In this document: piece after piece, positions 9,255 to 17,767 of the stretch
Numbering within the stretch: the first letter of the stretch is position 1
Layout of the letters: every line of letters starts with the position of its first letter
NCBI RefSeq assembly: GCF_014196335.1
Contig: NZ_JACIDM010000001.1
Coordinates: 930,001 to 994,000 of the forward strand
Reading direction: 5' to 3'
DNA length: 64,000 bases
DNA from: Brevundimonas lenta
Lineage (GTDB): Bacteria > Pseudomonadota > Alphaproteobacteria > Caulobacterales > Caulobacteraceae
Notes under the pieces: generated by a model
Databases searched by the model: none
What the model saw: the letters and a program-made list of their open reading frames with translations, nothing else
Told to the model about the DNA's origin: nothing
Program-made: the position numbers and the translations under genes

Positions 9255-10016
9255 ATGACCGACGCCAGCCCGCCGCCCGTCTTCACCGACAATCCGATGA
9301 ACCCGCTGGAGGTCTCGCTCTACGAGGGCATGGCCGACCACACGAAGATGGGCCTGTTCGAGCGTCTGATGCTCGAGAACGATCTCTTCGCCGTTCCGGA
9401 GCCCGGCAGCCCCGGCGCCACCCCCGGCGACGACGGCGCCAAGGTGCTGAATCCGGGCGAGCAGATGATCCTGCGCGGCCTGCTGCTGGAAGACGGCCGC
9501 AAGACCATCGCCGTGTTCACCGATCCCCGCCGCGCCGTCATGATGTTCGGCGACGACACCCGCGTCATCGCCATGAAGGGCCGCGCCCTGCTGGGCATGT
9601 TCAAGGGCGCCACCGTCCTGCTGAACCCGGCCGACGGTCGCGCCCTGATCATGGGCCCCGACCAGATCGCCGCGGTTCTCAGCCACGAGGCCGCGCCCGT
9701 GACCTACGCCCCCCGCCCGACCGGCTCGGTCGAGCTGACCGAACTGCCCGTCGCCCAGCACCCGATCGTCCTGATCAAGCGCCTGCTGGACGGACTCGCC
9801 GACGTCGACATCAAGGCCGCATGGCTGGCCAAGGCCCAATGGATGGAGGCTGCCCAGATCGGCTGGTACCTCGACATCCGCACCGACGCCGCCTCCGACG
9901 AGGTCCACGCCCTCGTGACCCGCGCGATCAGCGGCCTGTCGTTCGGCGGCGAGGTCTTCGACCTCTCGGTGACCAAACCGGGCGGTGAAGACGGCATCGG
10001 CATCAAGATCGTCTGA
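9255..10016 (+). CDS. SseB-family protein (second of two in the window)
   Basis: A cytoplasmic protein of 253 residues. The N-terminal SseB domain includes LLLEDGRKTIAVFTDPRRAV and MFKGATVLLNPADGRALIMG, and the C-terminal SseB-type domain (about 165-250) includes AAWLAKAQWMEAAQIGWYLDI. The central pattern of an inserted regulatory-looking loop (PEPGSPGATPGDDGAK) is not found in the 5891 paralogue. The gene is monocistronic. The spacing between domains is similar in both copies, which suggests an old duplication or two acquired paralogues. The cellular role is not established. Confidence 0.84.
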   Translation: MTDASPPPVFTDNPMNPLEVSLYEGMADHTKMGLFERLMLENDLFAVPEPGSPGATPGDDGAKVLNPGEQMILRGLLLEDGRKTIAVFTDPRRAVMMFGDDTRVIAMKGRALLGMFKGATVLLNPADGRALIMGPDQIAAVLSHEAAPVTYAPRPTGSVELTELPVAQHPIVLIKRLLDGLADVDIKAAWLAKAQWMEAAQIGWYLDIRTDAASDEVHALVTRAISGLSFGGEVFDLSVTKPGGEDGIGIKIV

Positions 10017-10111
10017 GGCAACGTGTCGGGGACAGTTTCTTCGTTCTCGACTTGTTCTCCTGGCTCAACCCTGGCAAGCTAGGGCACGCTTGAGAAGCGG
10101 AGGAATCACGC

Positions 10112-11308
10112 GTGTCGGAGTATGCGGGGATGATGGAGCAGGCAGGCCACGCGATGGCGGACGAGGCGGTGAGCCTTGGCTACATCGACGGCCCAACCGA
10201 GCCTGCGGCCAATTCCGCGCTCAAGCTGGTGGTTGGCGATAGGGAAGAACAGGGGGGGGAGTTCACCTTCATCGACCTGTTCGCCGGCATCGGCGGCCTG
10301 CGCCGCGGCTTCGAGTCGATCGGCGGCCGCTGTGTCTTCACGTCCGAATGGGACAAGTACAGTCAGAAGACCTACCGGGCGAACTTCCCGGACGATGATC
10401 ACGAGATCAACGGCGACATCCGATTGGTCGAAGCCGGAGATGTCCCGACGCATGACGTATTGCTGGCAGGCTTCCCTTGCCAGCCATTTTCGATCGCCGG
10501 CGTGTCCAAGAAGAATGCGCTCGGCCGTGCTCACGGCTTTGCCGACGAAACCCAAGGTACCCTGTTCTATGACGTGGCGCGCATCATCGCGCACCATCGC
10601 CCAACCGCCTTCCTGCTGGAGAACGTCCGCAACTTGGTTGGCCACGACAAGGGCGAAACATTCAAGACAATCAGGAAGGTCCTCGAGAAAGACCTTGGCT
10701 ACGTCGTCAAGTTCAAGGTGGTCGATGGCCGACACTGGACGCCACAGCATCGGGAGCGGATATTCATTGTCGGATTCCGAGAGGATCACGGGTTCAGTTT
10801 TGAGGACTTTAAGGTGCCGGACGCGAAGCCGAAACTGGCTGAGATCCTCCATCCCGGCGACGGCTCCGAGGCGCCCGACCAGCGCTTCACCGTCGGCAAC
10901 TCGGGCCGCGTATCGGACAAGTACACGCTGACCGACCACCTCTGGAACTACCTCCAGCGCTACAAGGAAAAGCACCAGGCCGCCGGCAACGGCTTCGGCT
11001 TCGGCCTGGTCGGTCCCGACGACGTCGCCCGCACCCTGTCGGCCCGCTACTACAAGGACGGCTCGGAAATCCTCGTGAAGCGGGAGGAGGGCAAGGCCCC
11101 CCGCCGACTGACCCCGCGCGAATGCGCCCGCCTGATGGGCTTCGACGAACCGCAGGGTAACGAGTTCATCATCCCGGTGTCCGACACCCAGGCTTATCGC
11201 CAGTTCGGCAACTCGGTCGTCGTCCCCGCCGTGAAGGCCGTCGCCGAACACATGAAGCCCCACTTGTTCGCGGCCCTGGCCAAGGCCCGCAGGATCGCCG
11301 TTGGCTGA
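10112..11308 (+). CDS. dcm: DNA (cytosine-5-)-methyltransferase, Dcm/M.EcoRII type
   Basis: A 398-residue C5-cytosine methyltransferase that uses S-adenosylmethionine. Visible motifs are I ([10 protein letters not shown], residues 53-62), IV (FPCQPFS, 121-127, catalytic Cys123), VI (ENV, 170-172), VIII (QHRER, 212-216) and X (QFGNSVVVP near the C-terminus). The target-recognition and following region ([34 protein letters not shown]) closely matches E. coli Dcm and M.EcoRII as I know them, so the predicted target is CCWGG methylated at the inner C. The GTG start has CGGAGG eight bases upstream. The stop overlaps the vsr start. Base use shifts midway: the first 740 bp are less host-like than the 3' part. 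It would protect the host DNA from the adjacent EcoRII-type nuclease. Confidence 0.95.
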   Translation: MSEYAGMMEQAGHAMADEAVSLGYIDGPTEPAANSALKLVVGDREEQGGEFTFIDLFAGIGGLRRGFESIGGRCVFTSEWDKYSQKTYRANFPDDDHEINGDIRLVEAGDVPTHDVLLAGFPCQPFSIAGVSKKNALGRAHGFADETQGTLFYDVARIIAHHRPTAFLLENVRNLVGHDKGETFKTIRKVLEKDLGYVVKFKVVDGRHWTPQHRERIFIVGFREDHGFSFEDFKVPDAKPKLAEILHPGDGSEAPDQRFTVGNSGRVSDKYTLTDHLWNYLQRYKEKHQAAGNGFGFGLVGPDDVARTLSARYYKDGSEILVKREEGKAPRRLTPRECARLMGFDEPQGNEFIIPVSDTQAYRQFGNSVVVPAVKAVAEHMKPHLFAALAKARRIAVG

Positions 11309-11798
11309 CGTCGTCGACCCGGCGACGCGCAGCCGGATGATGTCGGGCATTCGCGGCAAGAACACCAAGCCCGAACTTCTGATCCGCAGGGCGTTGCACG
11401 CCCGCGGCTTCCGGTACCGACTTCACTGCGACCTGCCCGGCAAGCCGGACATCTGTCTGCCGAAGCACGGGGCGGTAATCTTCGTGCACGGCTGCTTCTG
11501 GCACGGCCACGACTGCCATCTATTTAAATGGCCGTCGACGCGATCGGAGTTCTGGCGGACGAAGATCGAGCGGAACCGGGTTGTTGATGGAGAAGCGAGA
11601 TCGCGGCTTGATGCTCAAGGGTGGCGACAGGCGGTTGTTTGGGAGTGTGCCATCAAAGGGCGACATCGCTTGTCTCTGCCGGTGGTTGTCGACAAGCTTT
11701 CTGTATGGCTGCGCTCGGACAGCCGAGAACTGAATATCAGGGGGGATGATGCCGGTGATCAGCTTGCCGGATTGGATCGGGGAATTCGCCCGGCCTGA
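11301..11798 (+). CDS. vsr: Very short patch repair (Vsr) mismatch endonuclease
   Basis: A 165-residue nuclease that nicks 5' of the T in T:G mismatches arising when 5-methylcytosine deaminates in the methyltransferase's target. The N-terminus ([20 protein letters not shown]) and catalytic core ([29 protein letters not shown]) are diagnostic. By comparison with E. coli Vsr, Asp50 is the metal ligand, and His63, Trp67 and His68 lie in the active site and mismatch-wedge region. The Cys/His set fits the structural zinc site. The TTG start at 11301 lies inside the last codons of dcm, so translation is coupled. The last 53 bp overlap the start of the restriction gene in another frame. Base composition drops sharply from about 11517. 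Confidence 0.94.
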   Translation: MADVVDPATRSRMMSGIRGKNTKPELLIRRALHARGFRYRLHCDLPGKPDICLPKHGAVIFVHGCFWHGHDCHLFKWPSTRSEFWRTKIERNRVVDGEARSRLDAQGWRQAVVWECAIKGRHRLSLPVVVDKLSVWLRSDSRELNIRGDDAGDQLAGLDRGIRPA

Positions 11799-12966
11799 CC
11801 ATCTTTGGTATCTCAAGCGCCTGTCTGCCAACGACACTTTGGCGAACCAATCCCATCAGGCGGGACCGTACTTTCCTAAGGACCTGCTCTTCCAAGCCTT
11901 GCCGGCGTTGCACGATCCCGGCGTCTCCAATCCTAGGGTCAAACTAGACGCGTTCGTGGATTCGCACCCCGAAGTGCGCCAAGTCACGGCCATTTGGTAC
12001 AACAATCGCTTTCAAGGCGGGACGCGCGATGAGACGCGACTTACCGGTTGGGGAGGCGGCGCTTCGGCGCTTCTGGACCCCGATAGCACCGGTGCCTTGG
12101 CGGCCTTTGTGTTTGAGAATGGTGCGCTTGCGACCGGTGCAAGCACCCTGCATGTCTGGGTGTGTGAAGGCTACCAGGACGAGGCTCTCGAAGACCTGGT
12201 TGGTCCCGTGGATCCTGGAAAGTCTGTGGTGTGGCGGCCTGGACAAGCAACCGGCCTATTTGCCCGAAAACTTCCCACGGCCAGTTGCCAGTTCAGTTTA
12301 GGTGAGATGCCTTCGGACTGGCTGGTGAGGTTTCCCGGAGCGAAGGAGATCGTCCGTAAGGCTGTCGAGTTGCGCCCCCTCCAAAGTCAGTCGCCTGATG
12401 ATCGTTTGATGCGTCGCCGCACTTGTGAGTTCGAGATTTTTCGGTCGGTCGAACAGGCCTTGGAGGGGCCTAAGGTGTCGGCAGGCTTTGCGTCGCTCGA
12501 CGACTTTCTTGTCTTAGCTCAGACCGTCCTGCAGCGGCGCAAGTCCCGCTCGGGAAGATCGCTGGAACTGCATGCTCGAGAGATATTCCTGGAGGAGGGT
12601 CTTGTTGAAGATCGAGACTTCGCTCACGGCGCAACGTCTGAGGGAGACAAGAAGCCTGATTTTCTTTTTCCCTCATCAGCAGCCTATCGCGACTCAGCGT
12701 TCCCGACTTCGCGGCTAAGAATGTTGGCTGCCAAGACTACGGCTCGTGATCGTTGGCGGCAGGTGTTGAATGAAGCTGACCGGCTCTCGACAAAGCACCT
12801 GCTGACTCTTCAAGAAGGTGTATCTGAAAATCAGTTCGCGGAGATGGCTGCTGCCAATCTTCAGTTGGTCGTGCCTGCCAATCTGATTGAGGCCTATCCG
12901 GCGGCGGTTCGCCCGAACCTCATGACCCTCGATCAGTTTATCGCAGAGGTTCGCACCATTCTCTGA
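11746..12966 (+). CDS. EcoRII-type type IIE restriction endonuclease
   Basis: A protein of about 406 residues, equal in length to EcoRII (about 404), which cuts before CCWGG and needs a second site as allosteric effector. The C-terminal catalytic domain is clear: SLELHAREIFLEEGL (272-286), KKPDFLFPS (302-310), AAKTTARDRWRQVLNEADR (328-346) and KHLLTLQEGVSENQF (350-364). Lys330 and Glu343 fit the PD...K...E layout of this nuclease family. Residues 1-200 correspond to the effector-binding N-terminal domain, so the enzyme looks intact. There are two adjacent ATG codons (11746 and 11749), and the GGGGGG next to them makes the exact start uncertain. Codon use (GTT, CTT, AGT, TTG) is unlike the flanks and suggests horizontal transfer. 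Confidence 0.93.
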   Translation: MMPVISLPDWIGEFARPDHLWYLKRLSANDTLANQSHQAGPYFPKDLLFQALPALHDPGVSNPRVKLDAFVDSHPEVRQVTAIWYNNRFQGGTRDETRLTGWGGGASALLDPDSTGALAAFVFENGALATGASTLHVWVCEGYQDEALEDLVGPVDPGKSVVWRPGQATGLFARKLPTASCQFSLGEMPSDWLVRFPGAKEIVRKAVELRPLQSQSPDDRLMRRRTCEFEIFRSVEQALEGPKVSAGFASLDDFLVLAQTVLQRRKSRSGRSLELHAREIFLEEGLVEDRDFAHGATSEGDKKPDFLFPSSAAYRDSAFPTSRLRMLAAKTTARDRWRQVLNEADRLSTKHLLTLQEGVSENQFAEMAAANLQLVVPANLIEAYPAAVRPNLMTLDQFIAEVRTIL

Positions 12967-12978
12967 CGGCCAGGGCCG

Positions 12979-13407
12979 CTACCGCTTCCTGAACCGCGTC
13001 GCTTCCGCCGCCAGGCTCGAGCCCCAGTTCGTCGTCGGAGCGTCCGGCTCGGCGTGGAAGGGCAGGGCGCCGGCGACGCCGCGCATGGCCAGGGCCAGCG
13101 GCAGGGCCCAGTGCGTCAGCATCCGAAGCGGCTTGCGCCGCGCGTCCCGCACGTCCCAGCCCTCGGCCTCGAAGGCGTCGACCTGTTCGTCGGCCGACAG
13201 GCGCTCGATCCCGTCCCAGTCGTCGGGCAGGGCGACGGCCTCCGCCTCGTCCAGGCCCAGGCCGAAGGCGGCGCGCGCCGTGGCGTCGATCTCCGGGAAT
13301 TCGTCGCGCATGTCGGGGTCGGCGTGGCGCGGCTTCATCAGCGCCTTCATCTCCAGATCGTCGATGCCGGGCAGGTCGATGAGGCGGCGCAGGGGAGCTT
13401 GGGTCAT
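12979..13407 (-). CDS. Conserved-looking cytoplasmic protein of unknown function
   Basis: A 142-residue protein that I do not recognise. It is acidic in the middle (DMRDEFPEIDATARAAFGLG, DEAEAVALPDDWDG) with a basic C-terminus (AAEATRFRKR). There is no signal peptide or membrane segment strong enough to call, although ALPLALAMRGVAGALP near residue 110 is hydrophobic. The ATG at 13407 fits normal host codon use, so the protein lies just outside the low-GC restriction island. It converges on the endonuclease gene with a 12-bp gap and diverges from the NYN gene. Coding is supported by strong G/C bias at third positions rather than by homology. Confidence 0.6.
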   Translation of the reverse strand: MTQAPLRRLIDLPGIDDLEMKALMKPRHADPDMRDEFPEIDATARAAFGLGLDEAEAVALPDDWDGIERLSADEQVDAFEAEGWDVRDARRKPLRMLTHWALPLALAMRGVAGALPFHAEPDAPTTNWGSSLAAEATRFRKR

Positions 13408-13512
13408 GGCGACGATCTAGACCATCGCACGCAACGGCGCACGCGGGCCGTTGACCCGACCGTCCCGGCGGCCGACCCTGCAACTCCCTCCGCGCCTGAA
13501 AGGCCGAGCTCC

Positions 13513-14262
13513 ATGCCTCCCATCTCCAGGCCGCCCCGTCTCGCCGTGCTCATCGACGCGGAGAACGCCTCGGCGCGTATCGCCGAGGCCCTGTTCACCG
13601 AAATCGCCACCCTGGGCGAGGCCTCGGCCCGGCGCATCTATGGCGACTTCTCCAGTCCGCAGCTGGCCGGCTGGACCCGGGTGCTGGCCCATTTCGCCAT
13701 CCAGCCGCAGCAGAATTTCGCCAACACCAAGGGCAAGAACTCGGGCGACATCGCCTTGGTCATCGACGGCATGGATCTGCTGCATTCGGGCCGGTTCGAC
13801 GGCTTCTGCCTGGTCTCTTCCGACGCCGACTTCACGCGCCTGGCCTCGCGCTTCCGCGAGGAGGGGGTCGACGTCTACGGCTTCGGCGAGCGCAAGACGC
13901 CCGAAAGCTTCCGCCAGGCCTGCACCCGCTTCATCTACACCGAGAACCTGACCGCCCCGGACGAGCGCGCCGAGCCGCGCAAGAGCGACGGCAAGGCGGT
14001 GGCCGCCTCGGCCCCGGCCGCGGGCAAGTCCAAACCGTCGGAGGCCGCGCGCCTCATCGCCTCGGTGCTGGCCGACATGGACGAGGACGGCGACGGCTGG
14101 GTCCCCGCGGGCGGCATCGCCAACCGGCTGCGCAACGCCTATCCCGACTTCGATCAGCGCACCTACGGCTACGCCAAGCTGTCGGACCTGATCCGGGCGA
14201 CCGGCCGGTTCGATGTGGAGACCGGCACGGGCGGGGCCATGCGCATCCGCGACAAGGCCTAG
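13513..14262 (+). CDS. NYN-domain ribonuclease-like protein with a C-terminal OST-HTH/LOTUS domain
   Basis: A protein of about 249 residues. The N-terminal NYN (PIN-like) domain shows LAVLIDAENAS (Asp15), the NTKGKNSGDIALVIDGMDLL block and the CLVSSDADFTRLASRFREEG block, which supply the clustered acidic residues of a metal-dependent RNase. After an Ala/Lys linker (about 155-175), the C-terminal domain (EAARLIASVLADMDEDGDGW to the end) has the winged-helix pattern of OST-HTH/LOTUS domains, which bind RNA. The open frame extends upstream, but homology begins at the ATG at 13513. The protein is cytoplasmic and its RNA target is unknown. The stop codon shares the bases CTAG with that of the convergent dehydrogenase gene. 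Confidence 0.87.
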   Translation: MPPISRPPRLAVLIDAENASARIAEALFTEIATLGEASARRIYGDFSSPQLAGWTRVLAHFAIQPQQNFANTKGKNSGDIALVIDGMDLLHSGRFDGFCLVSSDADFTRLASRFREEGVDVYGFGERKTPESFRQACTRFIYTENLTAPDERAEPRKSDGKAVAASAPAAGKSKPSEAARLIASVLADMDEDGDGWVPAGGIANRLRNAYPDFDQRTYGYAKLSDLIRATGRFDVETGTGGAMRIRDKA

Positions 14263-15398
14263 CCCGGGAAGCGGATCACCGTCCGCACCGCCTTGCCGTC
14301 GGCCAGCTGGTCGAAGGCGGCGTTGATCTCGTCCAGCCCGATCGTACCGGTCAGCAGCCGGTCCACCGGCAGCCGCCCCTCGCGGAACAGGGCGATGTAG
14401 CGGGGGATGTCCCGCGCGGGCACGCAGGTGCCGATATAGCTGCCCTTCAGGGTCCGCTCCTCGGCCACCAGTGAGACGATGTTCACCGCCAGCACGGCCT
14501 CGGGCGGCGGCAGGCCGGCGGTCACGGTGGTTCCGCCGCGCCGGGTCATCTTCCACGCCGCCTCCAGCGCCCGGGCCGAGCCCGCCATCTCGAACACGAA
14601 GTCGGCCCCGCCGCCGGTCAGCGCCCGCACCTGCTCCACGGCGTCCGCATCCGCCGCGTTGACGGTCAGCACGGGCCCCAGGCTGCGCGCCAGCGCCAGC
14701 TTGTCTTCACTCAGGTCCACCGCCACCACCGGACTGGCCCCCGACGCCAGCGCGCCCAGCACCGAGGCCAGACCGACCCCGCCCAGGCCGACCACGACCG
14801 CCGACTGTCCGGCCCGCACACCGGCCGTGTTCACCACCGCCCCCACGCCGGTCAGCACCGCACAGCCGAACAGGGCCGCATGTTCGAACGGCAGGTCGGC
14901 CGGGACCTTCACCAGCGACCGCCGCGACACCACGGCCCGCTCGGCGAAGGCCGAGCAGCCCAGGTGATGGTGCAGCTCGCCTGCCTCGGCGCGGATGCGC
15001 CGCCCGCCGGTCAGCAGTTCGCCCTTGCCGTTGGCGGCCGCGCCCGGCTCGCACAGGGCGGGGCGTCCGCCCGCGCACGGATTGCAGTGGCCGCAGCTCG
15101 GCATGAAGACCATCACCACGTGATCGCCGGCCTGCAGGTCGTCCACGCCCGGTCCGACCGCCTCGACCACGCCCGCCGCCTCATGCCCCAGCGCCATCGG
15201 CATGGGCCGCGGCCGGTCGCCGTTGATCACGCTCAGGTCCGAGTGGCACAGCCCCGCCGCGCGGATGGCGACCAGCACCTCGCCCGGCCCCGGCGCATCC
15301 AGGGTCACCGTCTCCACCGCCAGCGGACGGCTGTCGGCATAGGGGCGGGCGGCGCCCATGGCGTGAAGGACGGCGGCGCGTGTCTGGATCGTGCTCAT
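14259..15398 (-). CDS. Zinc-dependent alcohol dehydrogenase (class III-like MDR)
   Basis: A 379-residue medium-chain dehydrogenase/reductase. Residues GLCHSDLSV and GHEAAGVVEAVG carry the catalytic-zinc Cys and His-Glu. The structural-zinc lobe has four Cys in CGHCNPCAGG-RPALC, and the NAD(P)-binding fold has GLGGVGLASVLGALASG. The length and the C-terminal FREGRLPVDRLLTGTIGLDE match class III-like and related long-chain alcohol dehydrogenases. The ATG at 15398 (MSTIQTR) is preferred to an earlier in-frame ATG because family homology begins there. The enzyme is cytoplasmic and would oxidise an alcohol or reduce an aldehyde; the substrate is not evident. The last codons overlap the NYN gene by 4 bp tail to tail. 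Confidence 0.92.
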   Translation of the reverse strand: MSTIQTRAAVLHAMGAARPYADSRPLAVETVTLDAPGPGEVLVAIRAAGLCHSDLSVINGDRPRPMPMALGHEAAGVVEAVGPGVDDLQAGDHVVMVFMPSCGHCNPCAGGRPALCEPGAAANGKGELLTGGRRIRAEAGELHHHLGCSAFAERAVVSRRSLVKVPADLPFEHAALFGCAVLTGVGAVVNTAGVRAGQSAVVVGLGGVGLASVLGALASGASPVVAVDLSEDKLALARSLGPVLTVNAADADAVEQVRALTGGGADFVFEMAGSARALEAAWKMTRRGGTTVTAGLPPPEAVLAVNIVSLVAEERTLKGSYIGTCVPARDIPRYIALFREGRLPVDRLLTGTIGLDEINAAFDQLADGKAVRTVIRFPG

Positions 15399-15555
15399 GG
15401 ACCCGACGCTAGGCGCTTGACGCCGCGTCCGCCAAGCCCGAGCGTCGGTATCGGAAGTTCGCACAGACGGGCTCCGAGGGAAGAATCGACCACACCAGAC
15501 ACGCTCAGGCAGCGAGCGACCGCGTCGCGAGCGTTAGCGTACTCAAAATGGAGGG

Positions 15556-15996
15556 ATGATGACCGGCACCATCGAGCGGACGAAGCGCAGCGACTACCGC
15601 CGCTTCCAGGCCATTTCCACGCGCTGGATGGACAACGACGTCTACGGCCACGTGAACAACGTGGTCTATTATTCGTGGTTCGACACGGCGGTGAACCGGC
15701 TGCTGGTCGTCAACGGGGTGCTGGACATCCACGAGGGCAAGACCATCGGTCTGGTCGCCGAAACCGGCTGCCGCTACTTCTCGCCGACCGCCTTCCCGGA
15801 CGAGATCCAGGCCGGCGTCCGCGTCGCCCACGTCGGCACCAGCTCGGTCCGCTACGAGATCGGCCTGTTCCGCAACAACGAGGATGAAGCCGCCGCCGTC
15901 GGCTATTTCGTCCACGTCTACGTCGACCGCGACACCAAGCGGCCGATCTCCGTCGACGACAAGATGCGCGGCTTCCTGGAGAGCCTCAAAACCTGA
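15556..15996 (+). CDS. Acyl-CoA thioesterase (4HBT hotdog fold)
   Basis: A 146-residue hotdog-fold thioesterase. The helix signature WMDNDVYGHVNNVVYYSWFD holds the Asp and His-Val-Asn-Asn pattern of the 4-hydroxybenzoyl-CoA thioesterase/FadM group. The RYEIGLFRNN and GYFVHVYVDRDTKRP strands complete the fold. It would hydrolyse a cytoplasmic acyl-CoA, chain length unknown. GGAGGG sits just upstream of two successive ATG codons (15556 and 15559), and either could start. The gene is monocistronic and divergent from the alcohol dehydrogenase gene across about 157 bp. Confidence 0.9.
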   Translation: MMTGTIERTKRSDYRRFQAISTRWMDNDVYGHVNNVVYYSWFDTAVNRLLVVNGVLDIHEGKTIGLVAETGCRYFSPTAFPDEIQAGVRVAHVGTSSVRYEIGLFRNNEDEAAAVGYFVHVYVDRDTKRPISVDDKMRGFLESLKT

Positions 15997-16076
15997 GGGC
16001 CGTATTGCCAAAGCTTAACTGGAGCCCGGCCCGCCCCCGACCTAGCGTGCGTTTTCGGTAGCAGTCGGAGGCGGTG

Positions 16077-17369
16077 ATGCGGGCTTTGGTTTTCCTCGGC
16101 TTGCTGATGCTCCCGACCCCCGCCCTGGCCTCGGATCCCGAGACCTGGCTGATCGCCGTCGATCGCTGGGGCAACGCCGAGTACAGCGAGATGGTCATCG
16201 AGGATGACGGCGGCGTCCTCACCGGCCATCTGGGCGACGTCCCGCTGGCCGGGCGCCGCCAGGGCGATCTGATCACGGTGTCGGCGACGGACTCCGACCA
16301 CAACGTCTGGCGGTTCACCGCGACCCTGGACGGTGATCGTCTCAACGGTTCGGCGGACTATCCCGATCCCAACGACGACGATGTCCGCGCGACCCATGCC
16401 GTCACCGGACGCCGCCTCGAGCTTCCGGCCGGGCCCGCGCCGGCTCACCTGACCTTCGAGCCGCAAACCTTCTCCAACGAGTTCACCGCGCACCGCGAGC
16501 CGGTCCTGGTCATCCGCCCGGGCGACGTCGTCTCCACCACCACCCTCGATTCCGGCGGTGTGGACGAGCACGGCCGGACGCGGGCCCTGTACGGCAATCC
16601 GCAGACCGGCCCCTTCTATGTGGCGGGGGCGGGGCCCGGCGATGTGCTGGCCGTCCGCATTCATCGGCTGAAGCTGACCCGGGACTGGGCCGACAGTCTG
16701 GACGGCGTGGTCGGCAAGGCCATGACCACCGGCCTCGCTGCGCAGGCGACGGGACTGGGCAACCGGGTGCGCTGGCGCCTCGACCGCGAGGCCGGCACGG
16801 CCCGGCTGGAGAACCCGCCCGAACGGCTCCGGGACTACGTCGTGCCGGTCAGGCCCATGCTGGGCGGCCTCGGCGTCGCCCCCGACTTCGGCTTCGCGCC
16901 ATTCTCGACGGGCGACACCGGCCGGTTCGGCGGCAACATGGATTTCAACGGTCTGGTCGAGGGGGCGACGGTCTATCTCCCCGTGTTCCAGCCCGGCGCC
17001 CTGCTGTTCCTCGGCGACGGCCACGCCCTCCAGGGCGACGGCGAAACCACCCAGTGGGCGCTGGAGACCTCGCTCGCCGTCGAGTTCAGCGTCGAGGTCC
17101 TGCCCGGACGACCCATGTCGAGCCCGCGCATCGAGACCGCGGACCGCATCACCGTCATCGGTCAGGCCGGCTCGCTGGACGATGCGCTCAGGGCGGCGAC
17201 GGCCGGCATGATCCAGTGGCTCGCCCAGGACTACGGGATGAGCGTCTCGGAAAGCTCGCTGGTGCTCGGAACCGCGGCCCAGTACCGGGTCGTCACCCTG
17301 GCGGGCCGAAACGCGGGAATGGCGCTGAGCCTCGACAAGTCGGTGCTGGCGGCCCTGCCTCGCAAATAA
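16077..17369 (+). CDS. Exported acetamidase/formamidase-family protein
   Basis: A 430-residue protein. A signal peptide (cleavage near ALA/SDP, residue about 18) leads into an N-terminal beta-rich segment of about 100 residues (ETWLIAVDRWGNAEYSEMVI). An FmdA/AmdA-type amidase domain follows, with VLVIRPGDVVSTTTLDS, NPQTGPFYVAGAGPGDVLAV, FGGNMDFNGLVEGATVYLPV and LLFLGDGHALQGDGE. The motif GDGHALQGDGE and the surrounding Asp/His residues fit the family's metal site. Family members are usually cytoplasmic and lack the N-terminal segment, so an exported version with an extra domain is unusual; the substrate may not be a simple amide. The ATG at 16077 has GGAGG five bases upstream. It converges on the small membrane protein gene. 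Confidence 0.88.
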   Translation: MRALVFLGLLMLPTPALASDPETWLIAVDRWGNAEYSEMVIEDDGGVLTGHLGDVPLAGRRQGDLITVSATDSDHNVWRFTATLDGDRLNGSADYPDPNDDDVRATHAVTGRRLELPAGPAPAHLTFEPQTFSNEFTAHREPVLVIRPGDVVSTTTLDSGGVDEHGRTRALYGNPQTGPFYVAGAGPGDVLAVRIHRLKLTRDWADSLDGVVGKAMTTGLAAQATGLGNRVRWRLDREAGTARLENPPERLRDYVVPVRPMLGGLGVAPDFGFAPFSTGDTGRFGGNMDFNGLVEGATVYLPVFQPGALLFLGDGHALQGDGETTQWALETSLAVEFSVEVLPGRPMSSPRIETADRITVIGQAGSLDDALRAATAGMIQWLAQDYGMSVSESSLVLGTAAQYRVVTLAGRNAGMALSLDKSVLAALPRK

Positions 17370-17372
17370 GGT

Positions 17373-17573
17373 CTAGTCTTCCAGCCGGCCCATCAGCGCC
17401 AGCGCGCCGACGGCGGTCAGCACGCCCAGGGCGAAGGCGCCGATGACGGCGCCGGTGGCGACATAGGTCGAGACCGTCATGGGGCGGGCTTCGTACCACT
17501 CCACGATATCCGCCTCGTGCAGGTCCTCGTCCGCAAACCCTTCGGCGGCGTAGATGGCGTCTTCAGCGGTCAT
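17373..17573 (-). CDS. Small single-TM membrane protein, unknown
   Basis: A 66-residue protein. An acidic N-terminal half ([19 protein letters not shown]) precedes one long hydrophobic helix (about residues 35-62, [20 protein letters not shown]). The ATG at 17573 has GGAG eight bases upstream. An open frame extends to 17675, but the added residues look non-coding. I recognise no family. It could be an anchor or modulator of a membrane complex. The gene is divergent from yebC and convergent with the amidase-like gene, so it has its own transcript. Confidence 0.65.
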   Translation of the reverse strand: MTAEDAIYAAEGFADEDLHEADIVEWYEARPMTVSTYVATGAVIGAFALGVLTAVGALALMGRLED

Positions 17574-17767
17574 TTGCGGCGCTCCCGTTGCTGATTTCGA
17601 AATGCCCGCGAAGCTACGCCGGTTCCGGGGTTTCTTTGAGACAGATTCGCCGCCCGGTGACACTGTGCCCCGCATCGGCTAGATGCGCGGCTCGACCACT
17701 CCGCCCCGTGGCGCTCAACCAGCGAGCCGCCGCGCGGCGAGCGACAGCGCCCAGACAAGAGACTTTC

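Noticed and set aside
11301-12966. A transposon or integrase associated with the restriction island
   Set aside because: No transposase, integrase, flanking tRNA or direct repeat is visible at 10017-10111 or 12967-12978.
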